A DNA stretch of 64,000 nucleotides from Vespa crabro (taxonomy: Eukaryota; Arthropoda; Insecta; Hymenoptera; Vespidae). Below the pieces are notes generated by a model that was not told the origin of the DNA, searched no databases, and saw nothing but the letters and a program-made list of their open reading frames with translations. Where the stretch lies: contig NC_060971.1 in the NCBI RefSeq assembly GCF_910589235.1, positions 4,785,826-4,849,825 of the forward strand, in the 5' to 3' direction. This document shows positions 52,126 to 64,000 of the stretch, piece after piece. How positions within the stretch are numbered: the stretch's first letter is position 1; each line of letters begins with the position of its first letter. A program made the translations under genes and the position numbers.

Positions 52126-53919
52126 ATGCAAAAAGTTGGAAAATTAAATTCATCGATTGATATCATTCCCTTACAAGGATCTAGTGGTGATTATAAATCA
52201 AAAAATATGGACAATAAACACAAAATAGAAAATTCTCACCGATTTTTCAAAGATCAATTATTAATATCTCGTGTTCAAACGGTAATGTTTATATTTAAAT
52301 AATATATAAAAGAAATCTATACTGTTAAAAACAAACATACGTTTGCAATTCGTTTAGACATATCGAAAAATTGGGATTAATAGACCATTTTGATTTTCGT
52401 TATATATAATGTTCATTTACGTGATTTATTCCGATTATTACAACATAACAACTGGTACTGACAGATTATTCGAGTGACTTACACAATATTTAACGTTGGA
52501 TCAGATAATATTACACATACATGGCAGAAAACATGTAACATATTGCATTTAATATATCTATTCGAATAACCAAAAAATAATATTTTCCATGTGTTTATAT
52601 ATCATATATTTTTATCTAATAAATACGTGTGTATATATATATATATATGTATTATCTAACACAAACATATTATAGAAAAAATATATACGTAAAAGGGAGT
52701 ATTATTTTCAAAATATCTCATGTGTAATACTATATTCTAGTATATGCATGAAAATGAAAACAGAGTGTATATTGATGTAAATGAAATGGCTGATACCCTT
52801 CAAAGAAAATATCGTGACTATCGTGGAAAAAAGCGTAGCGCATTTAGAGCACTTGTACGTAAAGCATACGACGAACTTACTGAGATGTTTGCCAAAAAGT
52901 CTTCACGTGATTGGTATGCTTATGAGGAGGATGACGATGATGATGAAGTTGATGTTGAGGTACCAGTACATATATATATATATATATATATATTATTTTT
53001 ATTGCTATAGCTTCTTTTTTTTTTTTTTTATCAATTTTTGTCAAACAAAATCAATGGATTTTAGTCAGATCCACAACCTGCAATATTAGGAGATGTATTA
53101 TTAAAAATGTTCAAGAAATCAAAGGGCAAGCAGAATGGAAATTCCAGTGACAAAGAACTTATAGATATTAGTAGTGATGATGACGTTGAAAAATGTGATC
53201 CAAAGTCTGATGTAAAGGTGGAAGATTCTACAGTTGCAAATAAAAATTTACAAGAAAATACAAATTCTCAGCCGGTTGTACAAAAGTCCTCCGATTCTAA
53301 GGAGGAAAGGCAATTGGTCCAAATGGTAATAGACGAATAAATAAATAGATATCATTTTTTAATACAACATGAAAGAGATATTAAGAAAATTAAAAAAATT
53401 ATAATCTTAATGTTTCAGTCAAAGAATGAGGTTTCTATACCTAAAACACAAACAGAAACGACAACTAGGAAAAGACAAAGAGATAAAGAAAATGACAGCG
53501 GACAATTACCTGTAACAAAAAGGGTAAAAACAATACCAATTACCGAACCAAAAGTAACATTCGCGGATGTCGGGGGAAATGATAAGGTTTTGAAAACAGT
53601 ATGCAAATTATTAGCACACATAAAACATCCAGAGATATTTAAACAACTTGGCATATCTCCATTAAGAGGATTTTTACTTCATGGTCCACCTGGTTGTGGA
53701 AAGACTTTGCTGGCTCACGCTATTGCTGGAGTAAGATAGATACTTTATTTATATACATATATTTTGATTTTATACAGGATAATCCTTCTAAGGTGATATA
53801 TATATATATATATATTCAGTGTTCTATTACAAAATCAGGAAAGATAAGAAAAATATTCTTTATCGAAGGAATTCATTTGAAAAATAATAAAACACTTTCT
53901 TATCTTTATTTATATTCTG

Positions 53920-53955
<36 letters not shown>

Positions 53956-56482
53956 ATATTCCTTATGAGAGATTATCCTCCATGTTGTTTATATTTTATA
54001 CATTCCTGAAATTAGGAATTAGCAGTGCCTCTATTAAAAGTAGCAGCACCTGAACTGGTGGCTGGAGTATCGGGTGAAAGTGAAGCACGTATTAGAGAAT
54101 TATTTGATCAAGGAGTTGCTATTGCACCGTGCGTACTTTTCCTGGATGAAATCGATGCTGTTGCGCCGCACAGAGCTACGGCTCAAAGAGAAATGGAACG
54201 AAGAATCGTAGCACAATTGTTATCGTGTTTAGATGGTTTGTTGTACTTTTTATATCATTTATTAAATTAAGGAGATTTGTATGTATAAGAAATACAATAT
54301 CCAAAGATATTATTAAGATATTATTAATCTTGTTTTTTCGTTTTTTTTTCTTCCTTTCTTTTTTTTTTCTTTCTTTCTTTTTTTTTTTTTTTATAGAACT
54401 AAGCACAAAAGATAATGGAGATAGAGTATTAGTTATAGGAGCAACAAATCGGCCAGATTCGTTAGATCCTGCGTTAAGAAGAGCAGGACGTTTCGATCGT
54501 GAAGTATGTCTTGGTATACCGGATAAAGATGCAAGAGCAAAGATATTGGCAGTACATACAGAAAAAGTAGCTCTGGCTCCTAACATTAGTCTATCGACAA
54601 TAGCTTCGCTTACACCCGGTTTTGTAGGAGCAGATCTCGTTGCTTTAATTAGAGAAGCTGCCATGGCTGCGGTGGATAGGTAAACGTAATCTCACATAAT
54701 ATCAATGATTACGATAAGAATCCTGTAATATTTAATCTAATTAATTTACCTCTTTATATGTAGAATCTTTGAAGACTTGAATGAAACGGTACCAGCTATT
54801 AATATTTCTAAATCTCCAGAAATAAGTGAAATTGATCCTCAAACTGATAAAGAAGTTCCAGCGTTTGAAAATTCTGGAAATATAGTCGATGATGTTACGA
54901 CTGTCGAGGCTCCAACGTGTATAGAAGATACCGTGTCGTCTATAAGTAAGACTCAATCAGAAAATTCCAATGTAGGATTAGAAATGGATGTAACCCAAGA
55001 ACCATCAAAGTCTCCAGAATTATCCAGTTTACTTACCTGGTTACGAAACGAACCTCCTCTTTCGAAGGAAAAATTAGGAACTCTTTGCATTGAAGATAGT
55101 GATTTTGAAGTGGCACTTCGAGTGGTTCAACCTTCTGCAAAGAGAGAAGGATTTGTTACTGTACCTGATGTCACATGGGATGATATCGGCTCATTACAAG
55201 ATATTAGACAAGAATTACAAATGGCTATTCTTGTAAATATATATATATATACATATATTATCTCACTTTCACAGTAAAAATCTCAAGTTATTGCGATAAT
55301 ATATTAATCATTTTTTTTTTTTTTTTAGGCTCCTATAAGACATGCCGAACAATTTGCAGCATTGGGTTTGAGTGCTGCTACGGGTGTATTATTGTGTGGT
55401 CCTCCGGGTTGTGGTAAAACATTATTAGCCAAGGCTATCGCAAATGAAGCCGGTATTAATTTCATTTCCGTAAAAGGACCTGAACTTCTCAATATGGTAA
55501 TCATCTATCTTTAATCCTTGTTTTCATGAACGTATAGATAATAATTTAATTAACGTCTCATTTGTTCATAGTATGTTGGTGAAAGTGAGAAAGCTGTACG
55601 TCAATGTTTTATGAGAGCAAGAAATTCTGCTCCTTGTGTTATATTTTTCGACGAATTGGATGCCTTGTGCCCTAAGAGGACAGAAGGGGACAATTCAGCC
55701 ACGTCACGTGTTGTAAATCAGATGCTTACAGAAATGGATGGAGTTGAAAGTAGACAAGGAGTATTCTTAATGGCTGCTAGCAATCGTCCAGATATTATCG
55801 ATCCTGCCGTATTAAGACCTGGAAGATTGGATAAAATTTTATACGTAGGATTACCAACTGCTGCAGATCGTGTTGATATTTTAAGAGCACTAACAAAGGT
55901 TAGAACATACGCTGCGATCAATAAATTTTATAAAATTTGTTAATTACGATTTGTTAAAATCAATTTTAATGTCCTTACAGAATGGTACAAAACCAAAATT
56001 AGCTGCAGATATTAATTTGGGTGAAGTAGGATATAACGAAAAATGTGATGGTTACACTGGAGCCGATTTGGCATCTTTGATCAGAGAAGCTGGAATAGAA
56101 GCATTAAAAGAATTAATGATACAGTATCACACACATCCAGAAATCTGTATGCGACATATCGCTAATGCGTTTGAAAAAGTGCGGCCGTCGGTTCATGAAA
56201 AAGTAAGTAATTTATCTGTATAAATAGATAATAGAACAATGAAACGCATTTTGGGAAATATTAATTATAAACTTTGTTAATAATTTTTTTTTTTTTTTTC
56301 TTTTTTTTATTATCATTATTAAATGTTATTTCTAAAAATATATTAAAAATGTTCAGGAGATCAAACACTATGAAAAATTAAGAAAGCAATATTCAGTTAA
56401 AAAAGATCCTGAAGTAACGCCTATGGATACGCCGTTAGAAGCACCAATAGTGGATGTAGTTATGGAACCAATGGAAACATGA
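52126..56482 (+). CDS. NVL: Nuclear VCP-like AAA ATPase NVL (Drosophila smallminded orthologue), 11 exons, 920 aa
   Basis: Exons are 52126-52281, 52741-52959, 53065-53325, 53419-53730, 54016-54235, 54397-54679, 54764-55232, 55329-55496, 55572-55898, 55981-56202 and 56357-56482. All are GT-AG and in phase; total 2763 nt. NVL is a hexameric nucleolar unfoldase that strips factors from pre-60S ribosomes. Residues ~38-110 resemble the NVL N-terminal domain. An acidic run (~115-125) and basic NLS-like clusters (229-233, 246-249) follow. D1 has Walker A GPPGCGKT (301-308), Walker B DEID (360-363) and Arg fingers R418/R421. D2 has Walker A GPPGCGKT (664-671), Walker B DELD (723-726) and R778/R781. 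The D1-D2 linker is long and Ser/Glu/Thr-rich, partly in exon 7. Both ATPase sites look intact. Human NVL is 856 aa. Intron 4 contains a ~30-nt poly(A) run. Confidence 0.95.
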
Positions 56483-57520
56483 GGCGAACTTATTAAAAAT
56501 CTTTTAATATGGCACTTCTCTTCCATTATTGAAATTTTATCAGAATTTCTAAGGACATTAGAAATAACGAATAATTGTGTAAGATAATATTTTTACGTTA
56601 TAGGAATTATATAGGTTAGGATTTTTAAGTTACGATGTTTACAAATTATATACATCCTTTTTTTATTCCGATGTTAATATTAAATGATGATGACGTTTGA
56701 GAAATAAGGCAAAATATAATGGTAATGTTCGGATACCCATCTAACGAAGAACATTATCTGTATTTACCAATTTTGTAAACATAAATAAATTTTATGTTAT
56801 CTATAAATAAGATGACATATTTTAAATGTACTAAAATACGCCATATTTAATTTGAATAATTGATATATATATATTAAATATAATAATTGATTCATTAATT
56901 ATATTTTATTTGTATAACATTTGCCAAAACGAATTTATATTAGTTTTGAATTTCTACTAGCTTGAAATAATGAAACAATTTACAATACTTACAAATGAAT
57001 ACAATTTATTTTTTATTAATTAAACGTCTCCTGTAAATTGAATATGAAATGATATTTTTATTTCTGTAGAAGATCATTATAAATTCTATTCATCTCTTTC
57101 TTTTTCTTTTTTCTATTATTCTGATATAACTACACAAATAAATTTTATGATTTTAATATTTGATGACATATCTAGCGAATAAATTGATGCTGCGTCGAAA
57201 TCTTTATTTTGTAACATCGTATCAATATAATTCCGATAATAATAATAATGGTAATAATAATGATAATAATAATATAAATCCGATTAGTAATTTTTTGTGA
57301 AGTTAAATCATTGAAAGATATTTCATTATATATATATATATAGTCCAAACATTATCGAATAAAATTGAATAATGTGATCTATCTGTTTTTGTTAAGTTAT
57401 AAAATTCTGTTATAAAATCGCCTATAGTGATCCATCTATTAAATCACGAAAAATCAACCGTCATTTACTAGATTATTAAATACAGCGACAGTCTAGAAGA
57501 TAAAAATAATATAACATTTA
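56483..57520. other. Convergent spacer between NVL and Aurora 3' ends
   Basis: About 1 kb of AT-rich sequence holds the 3' UTRs of both genes. An AATAAA readable on the minus strand at 57203-57208 is the nearest canonical signal for the Aurora gene, about 310 nt past its stop. A short AATAAT repeat occurs near 57,240-57,275. No gene is seen. Confidence 0.6.
56784..56789 (+). terminator. Poly(A) signal of NVL
   Basis: AATAAA lies about 300 nt past the NVL TGA at 56480-56482. A weaker ATTAAA occurs near 56,677, so an earlier cleavage site is possible. Confidence 0.5.
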
Positions 57521-59069
57521 TCACTGCACGTGGGGCTCCGTTGTGCGATTTTTCATTATCCAAGGATGAGTTAAAACATCTTCTAATGGCAGTCTTTTAT
57601 CTGGATTTACGATTAGTAACTATAATGGGGGAAAAAAAAAAAAGAAAAAAAAAAAAAAGAGAAAGGAAAAAGAATTATAAAAAAAAAATAAATAAATAAA
57701 AAGAATAACATCACGACATAATTAAAATATTAAATATTCTTTACCTTTGAAATTAAGTCTCTCGCGCCTTCGCTAACAAAATCAGGAAATTTATACTGTG
57801 CTTTTTTAATTCTAACATACGTTTCTTCGTAAGTTGGTGCAAGAAATGGTGGAGAACCGACTAAACATTCGTAACATAGTACACCAACGCTCCATAAGTC
57901 TACAGTGTGATTATATGTCTTTCCCATTACCATTTCTGGTGGTAAATAATCAAGAGTACCGCATAAAGTTTCTCGTCTCGACGAAGGTGCATGAACTGAC
58001 CAACCAAAATCAGCCATTTTTAATTCACCTTTTAGACCAAGCAATAAATTTTCTGGCTTTATATCACGATGTATTACTTTTTTACTATGACAATATTTTA
58101 ATGCATCTGCTAATTGCGACATATACGTAGCCGTTCTGTAAATATACACGTTCGTTATATTTTGTTCAATATGCTTAAAACATATATATATATATATATG
58201 TATTACTTTGTTTAAGAATAGACAAATTCAAAGAAAAAAGAAAAGAAAAAGAAAAAACTTACCTAACTTCGTCAAAACGTTTGTCGGGCTGTGCATTTAA
58301 TTCTTTATACAATTCACCTTTTGGAGCATATTCTAATATCAAATACACTCTTTTTTCATCGTGGAAATAGCCGTACATACGTAGGATATTAGGATGTCTA
58401 TAAAAAAAAAAAAAAAAAAAAAATAAATAAATAACAATCAAATTTATTGGAGAGATAATTGGAGTTTTTTTTTTTTTTTTTGTTATACCTTAAGTGAGTT
58501 TGTATCTCAATTTCCCTTTGCACTTGATATAACATAACTTGATCTTCGACTCCTTGCTTTTGTATTTGCGCTTTGAAAAGTACTTTCATGGCTATAATAA
58601 ATTTAGACTTTTTTTCTCTAGCAAGATAGACATTTCCAAATTTCCCTTTACCAAGAGGACGTCCAATATCAAAATCCGTTAATACCCATTTCTTTTTGCT
58701 CTTTTTGTTATTCACATCGTTCTGTTCTGTACTTTCTATAGTCACAACATCCTTTTTGTCATTATTGGAAGCATTATTAAAATTATCTTGAATCTTCGAT
58801 TCCGTTGATTTAGACGAAGAAGGCGATATTTTAGGCGATTGTTTAGAAAAATTATTTTGATTATTCTTCGTTGTACAATTAGATGAATCAGTTTTATTAT
58901 TTTGTACAATCCTAGTCTCGTTTTTTTTACTTCCTTGATTGTTGACATCCGCTAATACAGAGTTTGTGCTTGCAATTCTCAATTTTTTGAAATTATTAAC
59001 TTGTAATTTAGGATCAAATTGAGAAGCAGTTGTATTAGCTTGAAGAATATTTTCTTTTCCTTTCAGCAT
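57521..59069 (-). CDS. AURKA: Aurora A-type serine/threonine kinase (4 exons, 401 aa)
   Basis: Exons on the minus strand are 58489-59069, 58263-58397, 57745-58135 and 57521-57619. All are GT-AG, in phase, total 1206 nt. It is a mitotic kinase for centrosome maturation and spindle assembly. The N-terminal ~125 residues are Asn/Ser/Lys-rich and disordered, with a KEN degron at 5-7, the same position as in human Aurora A. The kinase domain starts near 132: G-loop GKGKFGNVY (140-148), Lys162, alpha-C Glu186, HRDIKPEN (261-268), DFG (281-283), T-loop RRETLCGT with Thr295, and DYLPPEM. The long N-terminus, the KEN box and a length close to human (403 aa) favour Aurora A over the shorter Aurora B. 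Compared with human there are five extra residues (VMLYQ) before alpha-C. The last exon ends soon after the conserved HPWI. Confidence 0.95.
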
Positions 59070-60109
59070 CCTTAAAAACTAGTACTTAATAAAAGAATAA
59101 GTTATCCAAACCAAATAGAATATCCTGAAACAATAATTTATATTAAAATATCCAATATTTCTGTGACATATTAACAGGGTAAATATGTGTGTACATTTTA
59201 AAATGTAATTTCATTAATTGAATAAACATAAATATATTAACTAATTCTATCATAAATAAATCATTTATGACATACCTACAAATTAAATGAAACTTGTACA
59301 AAAGGTAGATACTTTTAAAGCAATGTGACAAGTTCAAAACAAATTTTTTATAAAAAACATCATTTCAAATAATTAAACATCAACGTTTTAAGTGTTTCCA
59401 ACGTTTATTAATTTAAACACTTATTCAGCTGTTTGCATCAACTCACAATATTCACAAATTCTTGGTCACGATCCAACCTTCCTTAGCTTAGAAATGCTTC
59501 TGCGGACGTTTCAAATCTTTCAAATGGTTTCAAAATAACGTATTTTCAGTTTTCTCTTCTGATTGGTCGAAAGCTTATAAGCATTGAAAGTAAATAATAT
59601 ATAGAGAAGCAAGTGAGTTTGCAATATGAATGAAGCTTGCTCGCATTTTTAAACCTAAAAGAAAAATAAAATAAAAAAGAAGAAAAATAAAAATAATTAT
59701 TACTCATTAAAAAGGAAACGAATTTATCCAAAAGAAAAAAATGATCAAGTCTTTCGTGAGTATCTCTCGTCTTTCGTAAGTGTCTCCGAAAGGTCGTAAT
59801 TTTTTATAAGCAAAAAAGCAAAAAAAAAGAAACAAAACAAAACAAAAAAATAGAAATAAAAATAGAAAGAGAAAAAGAAAAAAGAAAAGAAATAAAGGAA
59901 TATAATGAAAAGGTAAAACAAGTGTATATAAAAAAAAAAAGAAAATAAACGAAAAAGAAAAAGGTAATTAGAGTATCCATTCTATTTGTACTTCGTGCCA
60001 ATTGTTCGGAGTTTATCGTATACGACAGATTCGACCAATCAGAGCGAGGAAAAGAACGGAAAGAACCTGCAAGGAAAATGGATGACAATTCGACGAATCA
60101 CGAAGCGGT
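59070..60109. other. Aurora 5' flank and gene-free spacer
   Basis: Holds the Aurora 5' UTR and promoter, then an A-rich stretch (59,650-59,960). A second CCAAT copy, GACCAATCAGA, is at 60033-60043, in inverted orientation relative to the one at 59558. Confidence 0.6.
59500..59570 (-). promoter_or_regulatory. Aurora upstream CCAAT box plus three CHR-like elements
   Basis: Three TTTCAAA heptamers (TTTGAAA on the minus strand) lie at 59509-59515, 59518-59524 and 59528-59534. They are spaced 9-10 bp apart. A CCAAT box (minus-strand CCAATCAGA) at 59558-59566 is about 27 bp upstream of them. CCAAT plus CHR (TTTGAA) is the known arrangement in promoters of G2/M genes, bound by NF-Y and MuvB/DREAM. 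The site is ~440 bp before the start codon. Function here is inferred. Confidence 0.5.
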
Positions 60110-60441
60110 ATAATGTAATTCTCCCGAATGACGACGCGTAGTGCGGATCGTTAGGAATGTAAAGGGGACAGCGGGGAGGGGGACAGGGGAGGCCAGTACC
60201 CGCTCTACGTTTCATTCATGATCGTCGGGCACGAAGCAAGCTATAATACATCTCTAAGTTGTATTGTAAACGGGGTAGACCGCGTTAGTGCTGCCGATGT
60301 GCGTGCGCCTCGCAGTCGTACACGTGATTATTACTCTTTTGTGCTACGTGTTTTTGTTTCGTGTTTTACGTGCATTACAACACTTTGGTTTAACCTTTAT
60401 ATATACCTGCCTCGCGCTACTCGACTCTATTAAACGGGTAT
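60110..60441 (+). promoter_or_regulatory. Promoter or non-coding first exon candidate, plus strand
   Basis: A G-rich, CpG-bearing block (GGGGAGGGGGACAGGGGAGG near 60,172) is followed by ordinary sequence to ATTAAACGG|gtatgt at about 60,437, a plausible donor. A 71-codon frame (60218-60433) has no recognisable domain. The strand is suggested only by the donor. Confidence 0.3.
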
Positions 60442-60701
60442 GTAGACAAGAAGACAGAGAGAGAGAGAGAGAGAGAGAGTAAGAGAGGGAGAGAGAGAAA
60501 GAGAGAGAGAAAAGAAAAAAATAAAAAAAAAAAAATAAAAAAATAAAAAAAGAAACAAGAATGATAATCAATCGTTTTAACCTTTTAATGTGACGGTTCT
60601 CGTTACATTCAAATTTCGAAAGAGTTTCGAAAGAGTTTCGAAAGTGAACAATCTCTTTTCTACTTAAGGATTCGTATTCTATCTTTCCTCCTTTTTTTAT
60701 A

Positions 60702-60754
<53 letters not shown>

Positions 60755-61009
60755 ATAACATATATATTTTGTTTTTTAGTTTCGTTTTGTTTTATTTGTT
60801 TTTTCTCTTTGCATGGTACTTTCGCGCGCGCGTGTACTTGTGTGCGTAATGTAAATAACGACACGATGATTAGATATCATCGGATAGAGAGAAAAACGCT
60901 ATTATAATCATCATTTTCTACGCTGTTCGTTTGCATCGCTCGTTTCTTACGAAACGGCAAAGAACCCTATGATAAAACTCGCCTAACGCCTACGTATCAA
61001 CGTCGAAGC

Positions 61010-61055
<46 letters not shown>

Positions 61056-61189
61056 TCCCTCTGCCTCCCTCACTCTTTCCCTCTCTCTCTCTCGTTCTCT
61101 TTATATGTATTTGTTTTGACAGAGGAGTTCTTCTTCGTTGGCTAGCACATCCTACGAGAGATGGAAGTGAAATATACGTAGCCGGCCAA

Positions 61190-61240
61190 GTTTCCGAACA
61201 TGTACTCTTTAATAGATCTTTATATACGCGCCATTGGCCA
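61190..61240 (-). promoter_or_regulatory. Possible minus-strand core promoter (CCAAT + TATA)
   Basis: Read on the minus strand, GGCCAATGG (CCAAT core at 61233-61237) is followed after ~7 bp by TATATAAAG at 61218-61226, a good TATA box. The following open frame (MNSFGQWRV...) has no known domain. The CCAAT-TATA spacing is tighter than usual. Confidence 0.3.
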
Positions 61241-61535
61241 AACGAATTCATGATATATTTCTTACGATCGAAATGATTCGATAATACTCAGAAAATCCGA
61301 TGATCGATTAAATTCGTATCTCGCAGTATTATATTTATTTCTCTCTCCCTCTCTCCCTCTCTCTCTCTCTCTCTATTTCTATGTGTGTGTAACGTTTTTG
61401 TCACGTATTACATTATATTCGTTTTATGAGAAAATCCGTTGTGTAAAAAAAAAAAAAAAGGAATAAGATATCAGCAAGAAGGAAAGAAAAACGAAAACGT
61501 TCAAGAGAGGTTTTTTTCTTTTTTTTTTTTTCTTT

Positions 61536-61566
<31 letters not shown>

Positions 61567-62522
61567 GGAAAAAAAAAAGATCAGCTGACGTAGCAGTAAT
61601 AGAATAGTGTAGTAATAGTAATAATAATAATAGTAGTAGTAGTAGTAGTAATAGTAGTAGTAGTAAAAGTGATATAATACATAAATGATATGCGCGTGCA
61701 TATATATATATATATATATATATGTATTTAAATTTGTAAAAGAACGTTAAGAATATTTTTCTATTGTAGGGTGGTATCGACATGTAAGGATCAATGTGAT
61801 AAGATAACGCAGAGTTAAGAACGATTCGAATAACGAGTGCACTTATATACGTACGTACGTATGTATGTATGTATGTATATATATATATTCGCGTATATGA
61901 ACGTTCAGCGTTTCTTATGATCTGCGTGTCTATGTATGCATGTACGTACGTATGTATTTGTTTATTTATTTGTGTATCCGTATATGTGTGTGCGCGCGTG
62001 TGTATGTCTCTATTGAAGTCCTATCTCTGTTATGTCGTTAATAGCAATAAATGCATAATAAAATAATAAATTAATAGATGATACCGATGTGTCTCCCACC
62101 AGTTATCACATATCGTTTTTAACGCTAGACTAACATCATTGGCTCTCGGCACCATTAACTGTTACACTAATAACACCATTCTCTCATTCGTATCCCTCTT
62201 TATATACATACATACGTACGTACATACATATATGCCTTTACGATCCATTTGACGATGCACATGCTATACATATGCTATACATATGCGACCAATCGAAAAT
62301 CACGTTTCTTATTCGATCGTTCCTCTTTTCACTTCTCCTTTATTCGATCGTCCCTATTAAAATTATCCTTCTCGTTTTTTTCAATAGTTTTCTTTCGCTC
62401 GCTCTGCTTATTTCCCCTCTCCCTCCCATCCTTCCTTCCTCCTTAACCTCCTAATGTAAACTACGTAAGTAAGCTAAAACAGTACTCTTTTCAAAATGGC
62501 ATAATACAATAATGTGATTTTG

Positions 62523-62524
<2 letters not shown>

Positions 62525-62589
<65 letters not shown>
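62525..62589. repeat. (ATT)n microsatellite
   Basis: About 65 bp of ATT triplets. Confidence 0.95.
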
Positions 62590-62591
<2 letters not shown>

Positions 62592-62828
62592 ATGGATTCT
62601 TTCTTTTTCTTTTCAATTAACTTTGATCGATCGTAAAAAGGTATTAATCGTGTTTCCATGTTTGTCGTAATTTTTTTCACTTGATTCACGTAGTAATTAT
62701 GTAATCCGTGATTAAACCAAAATGGCTGTTATGAAAGTAACAACGAAGCCAAGTAAAAATTCTTTTATATACTGTTTTGTGTCGAAACGAACAAAGGGTG
62801 GGATAATATATAATCGTCAAGATACCAG

Positions 62829-62863
<35 letters not shown>

Positions 62864-64000
62864 GAGATTGTGAGAGTAGTTAACGAAAGGCTGTTAATTT
62901 CTAACAAGGAAAACACTTATAAACTATGACGTCTAACGATCGTACCATCGAACGTGATCGTCAGTTATACGTGCTCGTCATGATTATTTCAAACGCGATA
63001 TAAATTCAAATTTTTATCTCGTAGCGATTTATCGAATTTATCGAAGATAAATGAAAACATTTGAATGTGTGATATATGTCCAACCTAAAAACGTTTATAA
63101 ATACGTATCAGTTATTGGACATTTTTTTTTTTTTTGAGGTTATATTTAAGATACATATCTCTCTAATGTATCTATATATTATCATATTATTAAGTGAGAT
63201 TATTACTAGAGAATTTTTTATTACTGATATTATTAAAGAATGAAAGTGAATATTACATAACGTATATAAAGTCATCGGTGATCTAGTAAACTATTTATTA
63301 GATCATATTTCAAGGTACATATTATTTTATTATTTCTTTATATCGTCACATTATTAAAAGTCCAATTTGTTGTAATAATGAATGAATTACATTCATGCTT
63401 CTTGATCTTTAATATGTTTTTCATAACAATATAAACAGAAAGAGAGAGAGAGAAGATTATAATTGTTATTTACAAAAATTCACTTCATAACTTTTCGTAA
63501 CTTTTTTGATCGTTTAATAATTTGGTATTTTTTTCCCTCTTGAAAAAAATTGATCTCGGTGTGGCAACGTCGCGACCCTACTACCATCTTTTTCTCTCGT
63601 GACGCGCGTTGTCCCTTTGCCAAAGACGAAAGCGAAGGGTCAAGGGAGAAAAAGACAAAGAGAAAGAAAAAGAAAGCTCGTATATGATGACAAAGAACGA
63701 GGACGCCCTAACGTTTCGAAAGTCTTGAAAAACAAAAGGGAGACAGACCGTGGATATGAACTTTGCGAATTGAACTCGTTCGTCATTTAGAAAGGGATAT
63801 TTAAAGAGGTCAAACAGTAACTTGTCTTACAGTTTAACGCAACAATGAAGTTATTTCGACTATTGGTTTCGATCTTAATCCGATTAATTTCGTGGCAATT
63901 TAAATTACATGAAGTATTACCTCGAAAAAAAAAACGAACAAAAAGTAATTTAATACTGAATTGGGAGTTGAGATGATTTCTCTTTTTTTGTTTAAATTAA

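Larger units (their letters stand above)
60442..64000. other. Gene-free, microsatellite-rich right end
   Basis: GA (60456-60480), TA (60708-60738), CT/CA (61013-61054), T-rich 61511-61566, a TAG/TAA triplet tract (61,605-61,667) and ATT 62525-62589. Patches of ordinary sequence at 61,120-61,250 and 63,560-63,790 may be regulatory. Open frames are unrecognised. Confidence 0.65.

Overview
The window looks like nuclear DNA of an insect, most likely a hymenopteran (bee, wasp or ant). It is AT-rich but CpG is not depleted. It is saturated with TA, GA/CT, GT, AAT and CGAA microsatellites and poly(A)/(T) runs. The genes are compact multi-exon genes with short GT-AG introns, and their proteins are clear animal orthologues. 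The order-level assignment is inference; the eukaryotic, intron-bearing nature is seen directly. There is no operon, CRISPR array, phage or plasmid content.

Region 1 (about 1-41,400) is a gene-poor, low-complexity stretch. I find no complete gene. Islands of ordinary-complexity, CpG-rich sequence (about 1.2-2.2 kb, 6.0-6.65 kb, 10.7-11.1 kb, 14.56-14.68 kb, 15.5-15.7 kb, 34.1-35.2 kb, 40.3-40.9 kb) may be promoters, 5' exons or enhancers. Two isolated pieces look like coding exons of unidentified genes: an initial exon on the minus strand at 33,534-33,899 with a consensus donor, and a GC3-rich open frame on the plus strand ending at 29,583. Two arrays of one 26-bp hairpin-bearing minisatellite sit at 5.49-5.66 and 7.52-7.88 kb.

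Region 2 (41,471-59,069) holds four housekeeping genes whose complete coding exons could be assembled with in-phase splice sites. BCKDHB (branched-chain 2-oxoacid dehydrogenase E1 beta, minus, 8 exons, 368 aa) is followed on the same strand by mLST8 (TOR-complex WD40 protein, minus, 7 coding exons, 320 aa). NVL (ribosome-biogenesis AAA ATPase, plus, 11 exons, 920 aa) lies head-to-head with mLST8 across about 0.6 kb. NVL is tail-to-tail with an Aurora A-type kinase (minus, 4 exons, 401 aa).

Region 3 (59,070-64,000) is again microsatellite-rich. It starts with the Aurora promoter, which carries CCAAT and CHR-like elements, and has further promoter-like islands near 60.1-60.4 and 61.1-61.25 kb.

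The genes do not form a single pathway. The closest functional theme is BCKDHB (leucine, isoleucine and valine catabolism) beside mLST8 (the kinase complex that responds to leucine), with NVL (60S ribosome assembly) next to them. I found no convincing undescribed molecular system. The items most worth checking are the hairpin minisatellite, the two orphan exons, the Aurora promoter grammar and the five-residue insertion in the Aurora kinase domain.
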